A DNA stretch of 64,000 bases from Bdellovibrio sp047344985 (GCF_047344985.1 NZ_CP178861.1:1984001-2048000); one strand, 5' to 3'; counted from the first letter of the stretch, positions 9,722 through 18,890 are shown. Made by a program: numbers and translations. Notes: a model not told the origin generated them from the sequence alone.

Positions 9722-10129
9722 TGCTGCAAATTCGGGTCTGTCTTTGATACGACACCAACCGCTGAGACCCGACTTCCAAACATACTGCTGACCATTCACA
9801 GAGTGATTTTGCAAGGCCTCGCGAATTTCGCGAACTGAAAAAGGGCCTTCTTGCAAAACACCTTTGCCATCGACGGCAGGAACTAAAAGAACCCATTCTT
9901 TTTCGTCTTCAACAATATCTTGCCCCTGCATGAAAGCTTGAGTTGCCGGAAACAACGTGACTTCAAAAACACCCCACTCACAAGCCGGCCTCCATGAGCC
10001 ATCCGCATCATTTGAAATCAAATCGTAAGGACCCACCTCTCCGCGATGAATACGCGCGCGCATTTCTTCAAAACTCAAAGGACCTTGCGGTTTTAAATTC
10101 AGGTTGTAGTACCAAGAAACGTTCTTCAT
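9701..10129 (-). CDS. GYF_2-type domain protein
   Basis: 142 residues with two tandem GYF_2-like modules. The first (about 3-55) has WYYNLNLKPQGPLSFEEM and the second (about 75-135) has GPFSVREIREALQNHSVNGQQYVWKSG. Such domains bind peptides and are common as fusion modules. There is no signal peptide or membrane segment, so it is probably cytoplasmic. Its start overlaps the stop of the ChaN-like gene by 4 bases, pointing to coupled synthesis and perhaps joint function. The 3' end runs into the HU gene from the opposite strand. Confidence 0.7.
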   Translation of the reverse strand: MKNVSWYYNLNLKPQGPLSFEEMRARIHRGEVGPYDLISNDADGSWRPACEWGVFEVTLFPATQAFMQGQDIVEDEKEWVLLVPAVDGKGVLQEGPFSVREIREALQNHSVNGQQYVWKSGLSGWCRIKDRPEFAALVESVL

Positions 10130-11757
10130 AACTTTTCCCTTTTACTATGAAACGGCGCTGGCAATGACTCAATAACTTCTAAGAGATCATAGTATGCCAC
10201 GTTAAATCCGCTGCCATCCACTGACTTTTTTAGAAAATTCACAATCGTCGCAGGAGAAATCATTTTTTTTCGATATCCGCCATAGAGTCTTTCACCCAAC
10301 ATTCCACCCAGAAGATTTGCGGCCAAGACATAGCTCCACTTTTTACGTGGATTTGCCTGCAAGCGATGTTGAGGCACACCGGTGATCACCATGAGCTCAT
10401 GCATTTTCTGCGCAAGAGCCAATTGCAACGCCTCTTTTCCCAGATCCGAAGGTCCTCGTGAAGACAAACTGGCTTTGATGTCTGCAACGGTATCTGTTTT
10501 TCTTTTGTGATTGATAATTTTCGAACCAAAATAAGCGACACCCTCAAGCCAGATAAATCCAAAAAAATCTTGCGGCATTTCGGTTAACAATCTTTTCGTC
10601 CCGCTACTTTGCGCATGCACATAGCGCATCGCTAAAGAAGCCGCATGATTGACCGTGCCGCGAGCCAGATAGGCCGCGCCAATTTCCGGCAGATAAAAAG
10701 ACATTTCTTCCGCGATTAAAGATTCAATCCAACGAAGTTTTTTAGCGTCATAATGCTCGCGCACCTGACTCCAAAACGAGGTGTCGCGAGCGGTATAGAC
10801 TGACAAATTCGCGTCGGTCACCGGCAGCCCTAATTCCTCAGAGATGATTTTCACATAACGACCCACATGATCTGTGTAATCCAAAAATGAATCGTCGTCG
10901 TCGTCATCATCGTCATCAAGTTCCACATCGTAAGCCTGCTCAAGATACATGAGGTAGTTCTGCCATTTTACCCACGGAGGCACACTCATCAGGCAAAATG
11001 TATTCTGGGAAATACGCACAAGATCTGTGGTCGCCTCAAGTTCACGATTGAGGAGTTGAAAATAAATCTGTTCGGCGTTCTGAAAAATACGCAGAATTTT
11101 CTTTCCAAAAGATCTCCCCAGATTATTTTCGATTTCTTTTGGAATGTGCGAGGACGCCAAATGCAAATCACCGTAAATCACAAAAACCAAATGCTCTGGA
11201 TTCTGACGAATCAATTCGGCGATTTTTTTCCCGGCAAAAACATCACGAGATTTTAAAGTCGCAGCGTTGCGTTTTTTATAGCTCTTATTTAATCCCTGCA
11301 CAGAAATCTTATGTTTCTGTGCCCATCGCAACAAGGGACGATAATGCTCCCAGGGAAATCCCCATTTGCTTTGCCATTGAACGGATTTTAGAAATTCCCG
11401 CTCAGAAATTTTGCCAGAGAGGTATTTATTGATTTTCTCCTGATCTGCCGCCTCAAAAAACTCAACGGCCAAAATAATTTTACGATCCTTCGGAATATGG
11501 CGCAAAATTCGAACTTGGGCTTTTTGCGATTGATGAAGCGCGTGAAAATCCCCCACCATGACGACTTGGGATTGAGCCATTTGCTCCCACAAGGCTTCTT
11601 TCGTTGAAGCGGTCCATTTTTTTGAGAATTCCTTATCATAGACCTTGTGGTAGTGCATCAACTCGGGAGTGTCCTCTCCAAGTCGATGACGAACCTGCTT
11701 TCTCATTTGCAGGTAAAGATCTTTGCGAATGCGTATCCACTTCTGTAAGTCGTTCAA
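10126..11757 (-). CDS. ChaN-like (Tiki/TraB superfamily) domain protein
   Basis: 543 residues from a TTG start with AAGGA seven bases upstream. Residues about 45-220 match the haem-binding uptake ChaN-like fold: VVMVGDFHALHQSQ, then ILAVEFFEAAD, then LVFVIYGDLHLASSHIP, with the conserved GD(F/L)H pairs characteristic of the superfamily. About residue 285 is an uninterrupted run of nine Asp. The remaining helical part has no recognised family. No signal peptide or lipobox is visible, unlike many ChaN lipoproteins, so a cytoplasmic location is likely. Translationally coupled to the GYF gene. Confidence 0.65.
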   Translation of the reverse strand: MNDLQKWIRIRKDLYLQMRKQVRHRLGEDTPELMHYHKVYDKEFSKKWTASTKEALWEQMAQSQVVMVGDFHALHQSQKAQVRILRHIPKDRKIILAVEFFEAADQEKINKYLSGKISEREFLKSVQWQSKWGFPWEHYRPLLRWAQKHKISVQGLNKSYKKRNAATLKSRDVFAGKKIAELIRQNPEHLVFVIYGDLHLASSHIPKEIENNLGRSFGKKILRIFQNAEQIYFQLLNRELEATTDLVRISQNTFCLMSVPPWVKWQNYLMYLEQAYDVELDDDDDDDDDSFLDYTDHVGRYVKIISEELGLPVTDANLSVYTARDTSFWSQVREHYDAKKLRWIESLIAEEMSFYLPEIGAAYLARGTVNHAASLAMRYVHAQSSGTKRLLTEMPQDFFGFIWLEGVAYFGSKIINHKRKTDTVADIKASLSSRGPSDLGKEALQLALAQKMHELMVITGVPQHRLQANPRKKWSYVLAANLLGGMLGERLYGGYRKKMISPATIVNFLKKSVDGSGFNVAYYDLLEVIESLPAPFHSKREKL

Positions 11758-11837
11758 GCTGTCTTCCTTGATAGCGTCTACCGATTTTTACATAATTTTG
11801 ATTGATTTCAAACACGAAACTACGTTTCAATGGGGAC

Positions 11838-13037
11838 ATGAAAACTACAGCTAGCAAAAACAAATTTCTTCTTTTGGCCTTGCTCACTACTTTAATCGCC
11901 GTGGGCGTTCATACTTACCTGACGCAACATTATTATGCGTTAAAGTTTGGCGGCGCTGAAGGTGGCTCCGTGTGCAACATCAACGAAGTGATGAACTGCG
12001 ACGCTGTGACAGCCAGCAAGTACTCTGCCTTCCTGGGAGTCCCAATGGCGATGTGGGGTGTTGTTACCAACATCGTACTTCTCTACTTCCTTGCAGTGAC
12101 TCGCTTTAACATGGTTCAAGATCGCGCGAAAACTTCAAGATATGCTTTACTTATTTCCGGAATCACTGTTCTTGCGTCTGTTGTTATGGGCCTTATCTCA
12201 ACAACGATGTCTAATCTTTGCATCTTCTGTTTAAGTGCCTATGCCCTTTCAATCATCGGCTTCATCGGTATCTGGATGGGCGCAGAAGATGTGAGCGCTT
12301 CAAATCTTATGAATGATATCAAAGATATTTTTGTAACAGAAAGATGGGTTGGCGGCTTCTTGATCGCAATCCCGGCTTTCGCATTCCTGGCAAATATTAT
12401 GTACCTTGAAAGCCATGGTTTTTCTGAAATCGAAAAAGTAGCGAAAGAAAAAATCGCCTACTGGCAGGCGTCCCCTCAACAAAACTTTGATCTTTCAGCG
12501 GGCCTTTCTTTGCAAAAAGGTTCTGGTGAACCTGTGATGACAATTGTGGAATTTGCCGACTTCCGCTGCCCGCATTGTAAGCATGCAGCTCCCTCACTCC
12601 ATGCATTCACACAAAGTCATCCGGACGTAAAGCTTCTCTTTAAGCCTTTCCCTCTTGATGGCACATGCAACGAAGCGATCACGGGTGGTGGCGATGGTAT
12701 TTCTTGCGGACTGGCTTCCGCAGTGATGTGCGCAGAGAAAATGAGCCAAAAAGGCTGGGCAACTCATGACTACTTCTTTGAAAATCAAATGGAAGTTATT
12801 CAGGCTCAGAACTTAGATAAAAATCTTGAAGATGCTTCTAAGGCTGTGGGACTTTCAGCGGATGAACTTAAAGCATGCGTGAAAGATCCGGGCACTCAAG
12901 AGTTGATTCGCAAAATGGCGAACGAAGGAAAAACAGCACAGATTCAAGGAACTCCGACTGTGTTTGTTAATGGAAAACTTTTAAGTGGCGGCCAGTTGAT
13001 TCCGATTTTGGAAGCGGCTTATAGAAGTTTAAAGTAA
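11838..13037 (+). CDS. VKOR-DsbA fusion, disulfide-bond forming protein
   Basis: 399 residues from the ATG at 11838. The N-terminal half (about 1-200) is a vitamin K epoxide reductase domain with five hydrophobic segments, the loop pair CNINEVMNC and the active-site CIFC. The C-terminal half (about 235-395) is a DsbA/DsbG-like thioredoxin domain with FRCPHCKHAAP and the cis-Pro region IQGTPTVFVNG. Fusions of this type oxidise periplasmic thiols and pass electrons to quinone, replacing DsbB plus DsbA. No separate dsb genes are in the window. An upstream in-frame TTG (11802) would add 12 residues and looks less likely. Confidence 0.88.
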   Translation: MKTTASKNKFLLLALLTTLIAVGVHTYLTQHYYALKFGGAEGGSVCNINEVMNCDAVTASKYSAFLGVPMAMWGVVTNIVLLYFLAVTRFNMVQDRAKTSRYALLISGITVLASVVMGLISTTMSNLCIFCLSAYALSIIGFIGIWMGAEDVSASNLMNDIKDIFVTERWVGGFLIAIPAFAFLANIMYLESHGFSEIEKVAKEKIAYWQASPQQNFDLSAGLSLQKGSGEPVMTIVEFADFRCPHCKHAAPSLHAFTQSHPDVKLLFKPFPLDGTCNEAITGGGDGISCGLASAVMCAEKMSQKGWATHDYFFENQMEVIQAQNLDKNLEDASKAVGLSADELKACVKDPGTQELIRKMANEGKTAQIQGTPTVFVNGKLLSGGQLIPILEAAYRSLK

Positions 13038-13056
13038 TTTATTAGATATTAAAGAG

Positions 13057-13096
13057 CTACTTCAGCTACGGCGGCCGAGCCGCCTGTGCTGTGTGG
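13057..13096 (+). repeat. Short dispersed repeat, copy 1
   Basis: A 40-base segment in the gap between two convergent genes that matches 27147-27186 at 31 of 40 positions by manual alignment. Both copies hold a small GC-rich hairpin, GGC(G/A)GC-N3-GCCGCC. Confidence 0.4.
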
Positions 13097-13106
13097 CGGT
13101 CCGGCT

Positions 13107-13694
13107 TCAAAACCCGATTTTTTCAGCAAGGAAATTGGCGACTTGGCCAAAGATGTCGTCGAAAACAAGGTAACTTGTCTTCGCAAGACCATGAAAGACA
13201 TCAAGCCAGAATGCCAAAATCACGATTCCTAAGGCTGCAAACCATAAAGCACGTACAACATAAATCGTCGAACGCACATCTTGAATGCGAAGATCACTGT
13301 GAATTTTCTCAACTATTTTAAGGATATACTGAAGTTCCTTAAAGTGTTCTTTAAATTTCTCGCGCAACTCTTGTTGTTTTGCTCGAGTTAAAGAATTGAT
13401 TCCCGGAAAGCTGCGCTTAGCTTTAATAGCGTAAATCAGATCAACACCGTGATGAATGTAGCGGGTGATCTTGGATTGAAAGTTTGGATACTCCGAAGGC
13501 TTTTCTAAAAAGCCCTTGAGCTCCTCGATGGCCTTGTCATAGCGCTCATCCAAAACCCACGTCAAAATATTAAAACGCAGTGAATCCGGCTTTCCCAGCT
13601 CAGTTCGATCAAAGCCCACATCAAAAAACGCGGAATCTTCCTGCTTTTTTACGTCGGGTGCTGCATTGTTTTCTTTAAGTGCTGGTACTGACAT
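13107..13694 (-). CDS. Membrane protein of unknown function
   Basis: 195 residues. The first 40 are polar and probably disordered, the middle (about 45-145) is helical and charged, and there is one clear membrane segment near residues 150-172 (RALWFAALGIVILAFWLDVF) followed by a short amphipathic tail. This is a tail-anchored layout with most of the protein in the cytoplasm. No family recognised. It faces the VKOR-DsbA gene tail to tail, with only 69 bases between. Confidence 0.55.
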   Translation of the reverse strand: MSVPALKENNAAPDVKKQEDSAFFDVGFDRTELGKPDSLRFNILTWVLDERYDKAIEELKGFLEKPSEYPNFQSKITRYIHHGVDLIYAIKAKRSFPGINSLTRAKQQELREKFKEHFKELQYILKIVEKIHSDLRIQDVRSTIYVVRALWFAALGIVILAFWLDVFHGLAKTSYLVFDDIFGQVANFLAEKIGF

Positions 13695-13836
13695 ACCTTT
13701 TCTTTTCGGAATTCCATTCGATAAATGAAGCCTTTTTAGCGATACCTTAGTCTAGTCTTGCGACCTTAGTTTGACTAAATCCGCCTCATATTGAGAAAAT
13801 CAAGGCTGGGCGACCTAGACTTCATGGAGGAGGGCT

Positions 13837-14970
13837 ATGGAAACCGAATCTTTCCAGACGGCGAAATTAGGACATCTCGATTTTGAATCGGCAGAAGCCG
13901 CACAGGCGACAGTGGGACAAATTCCATTGCCGGATGAGCTTCCACGCAGAAACGATTTCAGTCATCTCCCCAAAGAGATTTTGAAATCATCCACTGTTGA
14001 AAATTTGATTTCACAGAATGAAGACTTGATGGCAAGACTTAAAGTTTCTTTGCGTCGTCTTTCTATTCTGGAAACAGAAAATCAAAAACTAGCTGAAGAA
14101 GCCAACAAAGCCCGCATGTCCCAATCTTCTGTGACAGACCAAATTCTTGTCTGGAAAGAAAAAGACGGTTTGTGGCGCCAAAAAATCGATCAGCTTGAAA
14201 GAGAAAAAGAAATCCACACAGAAAAACTCCGCGCTCTTCAAGAAAAAGTGCAACACATGGGTGCTGAACTCACGCGCCATGCGAAGTACCACGATCGCAT
14301 TAAAAACCAGGTAAAGCCTTACATCTCTCAGTTAAAAGAATACTCTCGCACGCAAGATTTGAAAGTACAGGAACTTGAAGGTTCCCTTGCACAAAGAGAA
14401 GCGCAGCTTCGCGATCTTCGTCATCAGATTATCGAAGTGACGAAGAATTCTCGCTATCAAGTGGAAGCTTCCGAGAAAAAAGCCCAAGAGATGGTGCAGT
14501 TCTATGAAGAACAAATTCAAGGTATGAACCGCGAACTTCAAATGCTTCACGGAATCCAAGAAGAATTGGAAGTGAAGTCGATGAAGTTGCACTCTGCCCT
14601 TGAGCGCCAAGACGCTCTTGAGAATGAAATCGTGACACTTCGCCGCACTAAAGAAGACATGAAAGAGCGCTTTGAAAAAGAAATCGAGCGCCAGCAAGAG
14701 CGCATCAGCGAACTTTCTCGTCAAAACCAAAAATTAGGGGTGGAGCACGCCGATCTGCAAATCCGCGTTGTCGAAGACCAAGAAAGAATCCAAAAGTTGG
14801 AAAAAGAAAGTTTCCAATACATGGAGCAACTTGAAAGTCTTCGCTACATGTGGAATGCCAAGAACGAAGAACACGAAAAGCTCAAAGTTGCAGTCTCCGC
14901 TTTGGAGCGTCTGAACCTTGAGCTGAGCCAAAAACTCAACGAGTTGCGTAAACAGGACGCTTCTGTTTAG
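13837..14970 (+). CDS. Coiled-coil protein, unknown function
   Basis: 377 residues with a strong GGAGG before the ATG. After about 70 N-terminal residues containing two Pro-rich patches the protein is one long coiled coil (about 70-370), rich in Glu, Lys, Gln and Leu heptads. No signal peptide or membrane segment. It could be a scaffold or polarity factor, but nothing in the sequence fixes this. The stop codon lies in a small hairpin (GCTTCT-GTTT-AGAAGC, 14959-14974) shared with the convergent STAS gene, whose 3' end overlaps by 4 bases. Confidence 0.65.
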   Translation: METESFQTAKLGHLDFESAEAAQATVGQIPLPDELPRRNDFSHLPKEILKSSTVENLISQNEDLMARLKVSLRRLSILETENQKLAEEANKARMSQSSVTDQILVWKEKDGLWRQKIDQLEREKEIHTEKLRALQEKVQHMGAELTRHAKYHDRIKNQVKPYISQLKEYSRTQDLKVQELEGSLAQREAQLRDLRHQIIEVTKNSRYQVEASEKKAQEMVQFYEEQIQGMNRELQMLHGIQEELEVKSMKLHSALERQDALENEIVTLRRTKEDMKERFEKEIERQQERISELSRQNQKLGVEHADLQIRVVEDQERIQKLEKESFQYMEQLESLRYMWNAKNEEHEKLKVAVSALERLNLELSQKLNELRKQDASV

Positions 14971-15293
14971 AAGCTTTGCAGGGCGTTTTCGATACTCTCG
15001 TGCACTTCAAGATTTGCACATTCAGAAAAACTAAAAAGACGTTGGAAATCCGGGTTCAAACCCGCGATTTTCGCGTTGAGTTTATTTGAAGAATTAAGTT
15101 CATTAAGAACACCAAAGAAGTTTTGAATTCCAGAAGATCCCACGAAATTCAAATTTTTCATACAGAAGACGACTTTTCTCTGAGAGAAATTCTGCAGACA
15201 CGCTTTTTTGAAAGATTGTGTTTTTTCAATTTCGATGCGACCGCTCAAAGACACAACGGTGATATCCCCGTCGAGCACGAGTTTAATTTCCAT
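14967..15293 (-). CDS. STAS-domain protein (anti-sigma factor antagonist-like)
   Basis: 108 residues, the usual length of a single STAS domain. Strand-helix landmarks are present: ITVVSLSGRIEIEKT, KVVFCMKNLNFVGSSGIQNFF with Ser residues at the usual phosphorylation position, and a C-terminal helix. The ATG at 15293 is preferred because GAGGT lies just upstream; an ATG 12 bases earlier lacks a site. Such proteins act in partner-switching with anti-sigma kinases, but no kinase or phosphatase partner is adjacent. A Cys in the conserved strand might matter, but this is a guess. Confidence 0.75.
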   Translation of the reverse strand: MEIKLVLDGDITVVSLSGRIEIEKTQSFKKACLQNFSQRKVVFCMKNLNFVGSSGIQNFFGVLNELNSSNKLNAKIAGLNPDFQRLFSFSECANLEVHESIENALQSF

Positions 15294-15353
15294 GAAAGAC
15301 CTCATTCTTTGGATTAACTATCACTCCTCTTTTCGGCAGGGATTTCTGACGTT

Positions 15354-17867
15354 TTGAGTCCAAAAAGAGGCCAGGGTTTTTTGGATTTCAACCTCGACAA
15401 ACGCCCAAGGGCTCCATACAATAGTTCGGGCGGCTTGGGCCGTAGAACTGGACTGGTATTGCATCGTTGGATTTTCTTCTTTTCATTTCTAGCAGTGTCC
15501 CTTTTTGCGGACACTCCTTTGTGGGCTGCCGAGGCTGCTCCCACAGCTAAAATCCATGGCATGTTGATCAACGCCGAAAGCATGTTTGGCGACAACGAAA
15601 AAGACACCGCCGAACTTGAGGGAAAAGTTCAAATCGTTTTTCAAGGGCAACATCTTAAGGCGGATAAAGCCCGCGTTTATCGCCGCTCTCGCCAAGTAGA
15701 ACTTTACGGCAATGTTGAAATCATGGATGCAAAGAATACCATTGTCGGCGATCAAGTCTTTTTAGATTACGAAAACAATACAGGTGTTATTTATAACGGC
15801 TACGTTCAATCGGGATCGGTGATGTTTGCAGGAACTCTTCTGCAAAAAACCGGAGAGTCCGAATACATCGTAAACACCGCAGACTACACCGCGTGTACCA
15901 ACTGCCCTGCCTCATGGAGTTTTTCAGGAACCACTGTGCGCGCAGAATTGGGCGGCTATGCTTACATTAAAAATGCGGTCTTGCGTTTTGGTCACGTCCC
16001 CGTCTTCTGGCTTCCCTACTTGATTGTTCCTCTTAAAAGTGACCGCCAATCAGGACTTCTGACTCCGAATTTCGAAGTTTCCGAAACGGGGGGGTTTGCT
16101 TTTTCAATTCCTTACTTCTGGGCTATTTCAAGAAGCAGTGATGCGACGATTGAAGCCAAAGACTACGCCAAGCGTGGTCTCAAAGCGCTCTTTGAATATC
16201 GTTATGTCCTCAATGAAAACTCAAATGGCTCCTTAAGTGCCGCGAGTATTTTCGATAAAGCCTTTGCGGATGACCCGCGTTTAAATACCTACCGTCCCGC
16301 AGGCGAGCGAAACGATCCGATTGATCGTTGGTTTACGCGCTACAATCACTACTATGAAATGCCCGACGGCGGAGTTCATCGCGCACAAATAAATCTTGCG
16401 AGTGACTTACAATACCCCAAAGACTTCCCGGAAGAGACTTTGAACTTCGGGGACTCTGCCATGGAAAATCGTGTTTCCTACACGAAGAACAATCAAGACC
16501 AGCACTACAGCGTTGATTCGTCTTACTACGTGAATATGCTTCACGGAAATCCTCTTGCAGGCAATGAAGATGCCGTTCACCGTTTGCCGGAACTCCGCTT
16601 TGCCCAGGCGCAAAAAAATATTGGCGACACCAATCTTATTTACTCTTTGGATCTCACTTACACGAACTTCGCTCGCTCGGGAAATGCGTACGATGATATG
16701 GAAGAGGTCATCATCGATGGAGCTAAAGTTCGCTTCCCGAAAAACACATGTCATTCACCAAAATGGGAAGACGATCCAAATTGTAAACGTATTTACGACG
16801 GCACTTACGATCCTTCCATTGATCAGATTCGCACAGGCCAACGCTTGGATTTCCGCCCGACACTTTATTATCCCATTAAGATGGGCGAAGGCTTAGATCT
16901 TTTACCAAAGCTCAGCTATCGTGAAACACATTATAACTTTAACGTTGAAGAAAATCCGTACCTGGTTCGTCGGTATCTGCGCACAGAACTTAGCACGCGC
17001 ATGAATTTCAGCCGCATCTACGGAGACACGGTCAGTTCCAAGGCGACTCGCTACAAGCATGAGATCGTGCCCGAGATCACGTACAGCCGTCTTCCTTGGT
17101 TCTCTCAAGAGAATCATCCGTTCTTTGGAACGGGAAATCTTTCCGATGCACCGTACTCATCTCGCGATGGTATCAGTGACTTGGATATCGGCAGTGATTT
17201 CGGAGTGCAATTTGACTATAACGACCGCGTCTACGACCGCAATCTTGTGACGGTGTCTTTATTAAACAAAGTCACAGAAAAACGCTGGGTCGGAGACCGC
17301 CCGGAATATCGTCAGATCGGTTATTTAAAACTAGCGCAATCCTACGATGCTTCTCAAGAAGGTCGCAGTACCGAGAATTGGTCAGACCTCACAGCAACAT
17401 TGGATATGCGTTTAGATCACTTCCAAACGTATTCCATCTTTAACTATTTCCCTTATCAAAACGTGACCAACGCATCTTCGCGCGTGCGTTTATTGAATGA
17501 CAAGGGACAATTCTTCCAAGTGCAACTGACTCGTCAGTACAAGATCACACCAGGACAACCTGTGGATACCAGCACTCGTCAGGAAGATTATACTTTCTCT
17601 GCCGGATTTATTTCTCGCTACATCAACTTGATGGGTAAATTCGTTTACGATGCCAATTGGGCTGAAGCAGAAAACGGAAAACAAATTAAATCGTGGGCCT
17701 ACATCGCACAATACAAGCCACCTGGTGATTGTATGTTGATTACATTTATTCACGAACAAGTCGTCGGCAGTGACACGAGATTTAAGCTCAACTTCGAATT
17801 TAATTTCGATGGAACGCCGAAGCCGCCGCTTCCTCCAGAGGCGTTGGACGCTTACGGATTCTACTAA
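15354..17867 (+). CDS. lptD: LPS-assembly protein LptD (OstA)
   Basis: Outer-membrane barrel that inserts lipopolysaccharide into the outer leaflet with LptE. The periplasmic LptA-like domain (about residues 65-165) shows ESMFGDNEKDTAELEGKV and VELYGNVEIMDAKNTIVGD. The barrel follows, with VPVFWLPYLIVPL and SDRQSGLLTPNF as family landmarks. It has the cysteine pairs CTNC and TCHSPKWEDDPNC plus one late Cys. The open frame starts at TTG 15354, but a second TTG at 15459 would put the signal peptide (MHRWIFFFSFLAVSLF..AWAA-like) right at the N-terminus and is a serious alternative. The final codons and stop are part of a long inverted repeat. Confidence 0.93.
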   Translation: MSPKRGQGFLDFNLDKRPRAPYNSSGGLGRRTGLVLHRWIFFFSFLAVSLFADTPLWAAEAAPTAKIHGMLINAESMFGDNEKDTAELEGKVQIVFQGQHLKADKARVYRRSRQVELYGNVEIMDAKNTIVGDQVFLDYENNTGVIYNGYVQSGSVMFAGTLLQKTGESEYIVNTADYTACTNCPASWSFSGTTVRAELGGYAYIKNAVLRFGHVPVFWLPYLIVPLKSDRQSGLLTPNFEVSETGGFAFSIPYFWAISRSSDATIEAKDYAKRGLKALFEYRYVLNENSNGSLSAASIFDKAFADDPRLNTYRPAGERNDPIDRWFTRYNHYYEMPDGGVHRAQINLASDLQYPKDFPEETLNFGDSAMENRVSYTKNNQDQHYSVDSSYYVNMLHGNPLAGNEDAVHRLPELRFAQAQKNIGDTNLIYSLDLTYTNFARSGNAYDDMEEVIIDGAKVRFPKNTCHSPKWEDDPNCKRIYDGTYDPSIDQIRTGQRLDFRPTLYYPIKMGEGLDLLPKLSYRETHYNFNVEENPYLVRRYLRTELSTRMNFSRIYGDTVSSKATRYKHEIVPEITYSRLPWFSQENHPFFGTGNLSDAPYSSRDGISDLDIGSDFGVQFDYNDRVYDRNLVTVSLLNKVTEKRWVGDRPEYRQIGYLKLAQSYDASQEGRSTENWSDLTATLDMRLDHFQTYSIFNYFPYQNVTNASSRVRLLNDKGQFFQVQLTRQYKITPGQPVDTSTRQEDYTFSAGFISRYINLMGKFVYDANWAEAENGKQIKSWAYIAQYKPPGDCMLITFIHEQVVGSDTRFKLNFEFNFDGTPKPPLPPEALDAYGFY

Positions 17868-17978
17868 AATATAAGTATGCATCCCGTCGGCTCGGACAGT
17901 CCTCGCGGACGCGTCCCTCTGGGACTGCTGCTGTGGAACTCGCCTTTGGGGATGCATACTTATATTTTAGTAGAATCC
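17856..17978. repeat. Perfect 30-bp inverted repeat spanning the lptD stop codon
   Basis: Left arm 17856-17885 and right arm 17949-17978 are exact reverse complements, separated by 63 bases. The left arm codes for the last residues of LptD and its TAA. The 63-base spacer holds its own CAGTCC/GGACTG stem. There is no T-tract after the right arm, so it does not look like a simple terminator. Confidence 0.85.
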
Positions 17979-18060
17979 CCAATGTCTTTGCTTCGGACAG
18001 CCTTGAAGCTGTCTCGTGTTGAACTTCTTTGAACTGTTTATTCTTTGCAGATGCTTCGCC

Positions 18061-18399
18061 TTAGAATGAGAAGACGGTGCTTGTGACTTGCACTCCGTCT
18101 ACTGTGCCTTTGTTGAAGGAAGGCATTATTGCGAAGTCCGGCTGTTGGTATTTTTCTGGTTCTTTGTTTATTTTGTAAACGCCGTAGGCGATTCCAGCAT
18201 AAAGGCCCAATGATGCGCCCTTCGCTACGTTATTCCATGAATCACTGGGTTTATCTGTGAATGCGAGACTTACAACTCCGGCGCCTGCGCCCGCTAAGGT
18301 TCCCCAGGCGCAACTTTTTAGGAATTCTTTGAGATCTTGCGCTAAGACTGTTTGGGCTTGGAAAACTAGGATGCAGATTAGAAGAGTTGTTTTTCTCAT
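18061..18399 (-). CDS. Small secreted protein with glycine-rich hydrophobic segment
   Basis: 112 residues. The signal peptide MRKTTLLICILVFQAQTVLA is followed by a Gly/Ala-rich stretch (about 30-47, GTLAGAGAGVVSLAF) and a second (about 62-78), like the glycine zippers of small outer-membrane-associated proteins. The C-terminus ends in Phe, which fits an outer-membrane strand but is weak evidence alone. GGGGAG lies upstream of the ATG. No family recognised. It may be the last gene of the ribosomal operon strand, but the 32-base gap leaves this open. Confidence 0.6.
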   Translation of the reverse strand: MRKTTLLICILVFQAQTVLAQDLKEFLKSCAWGTLAGAGAGVVSLAFTDKPSDSWNNVAKGASLGLYAGIAYGVYKINKEPEKYQQPDFAIMPSFNKGTVDGVQVTSTVFSF

Positions 18400-18431
18400 A
18401 ATCTATTCTCCCCTACTTTGGTGCCCTTTCG

Positions 18432-18890
18432 TCAACCACTGATGTCTTCGATGATTGTTACGACACCTTCTTTTGTGACGAAGGCCCAGTGAGCTTCCAC
18501 CAATGAATCCAATCGCTCTGCTAAGAATTGCAGCGCTCGCAGTTGACGAGTTTTCTGTCTTTGTGAAATTCGATGCGGTTGAAAATCAGCGATGTTGGCG
18601 GTTTTCACTTCGACCATCAGAGCATGACCTTCGGGAGTTTTAAAAATCAGATCCACTTCGGCAAACGGTGTTTTCACTCTTTGAGCGAGAAGTTCGTAAC
18701 CTTTGCGCTCGTAAAATTTTTGAACGTGTTTTTCGGAATCAAGCCCACGCTCGTGGGCCCAGTATGCTTTAGGCTGTGACGTATTCTTTAACGCCGGCGA
18801 AGGATTTTCTGTGTACTTCGCACGGGCCGTGCGCGACGATGCTGTCCATGTGGACTTGTGTTGAATAGCCTTTGTGCGTTTCAAATCCAT
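18432..18890 (-). CDS. yraN: YraN family (UPF0102) endonuclease-like protein
   Basis: 152 residues; about 48-150 are the YraN domain, a restriction-endonuclease-like fold. Landmarks are ERKGYELLAQR, AEVDLIFKTPEG (the catalytic-type E-x-D) and MVEVKT (the E-x-K). The family is usually encoded beside rnhB, as here. The only ATG in frame is at 18890, inside rnhB; no ATG, GTG or TTG exists between codon 3 and the conserved domain. The first 40 residues are therefore read from DNA that also codes for the C-terminus of RNase HII in another frame, a 122-base overlap. Confidence 0.85.
   Translation of the reverse strand: MDLKRTKAIQHKSTWTASSRTARAKYTENPSPALKNTSQPKAYWAHERGLDSEKHVQKFYERKGYELLAQRVKTPFAEVDLIFKTPEGHALMVEVKTANIADFQPHRISQRQKTRQLRALQFLAERLDSLVEAHWAFVTKEGVVTIIEDISG

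Noticed and set aside
10883..10920. GAC/GTC-like repeat as a tandem DNA repeat
   Set aside because: It is the coding sequence of the poly-Asp run in the ChaN-like protein, with mixed codons, so it is treated as a protein feature.
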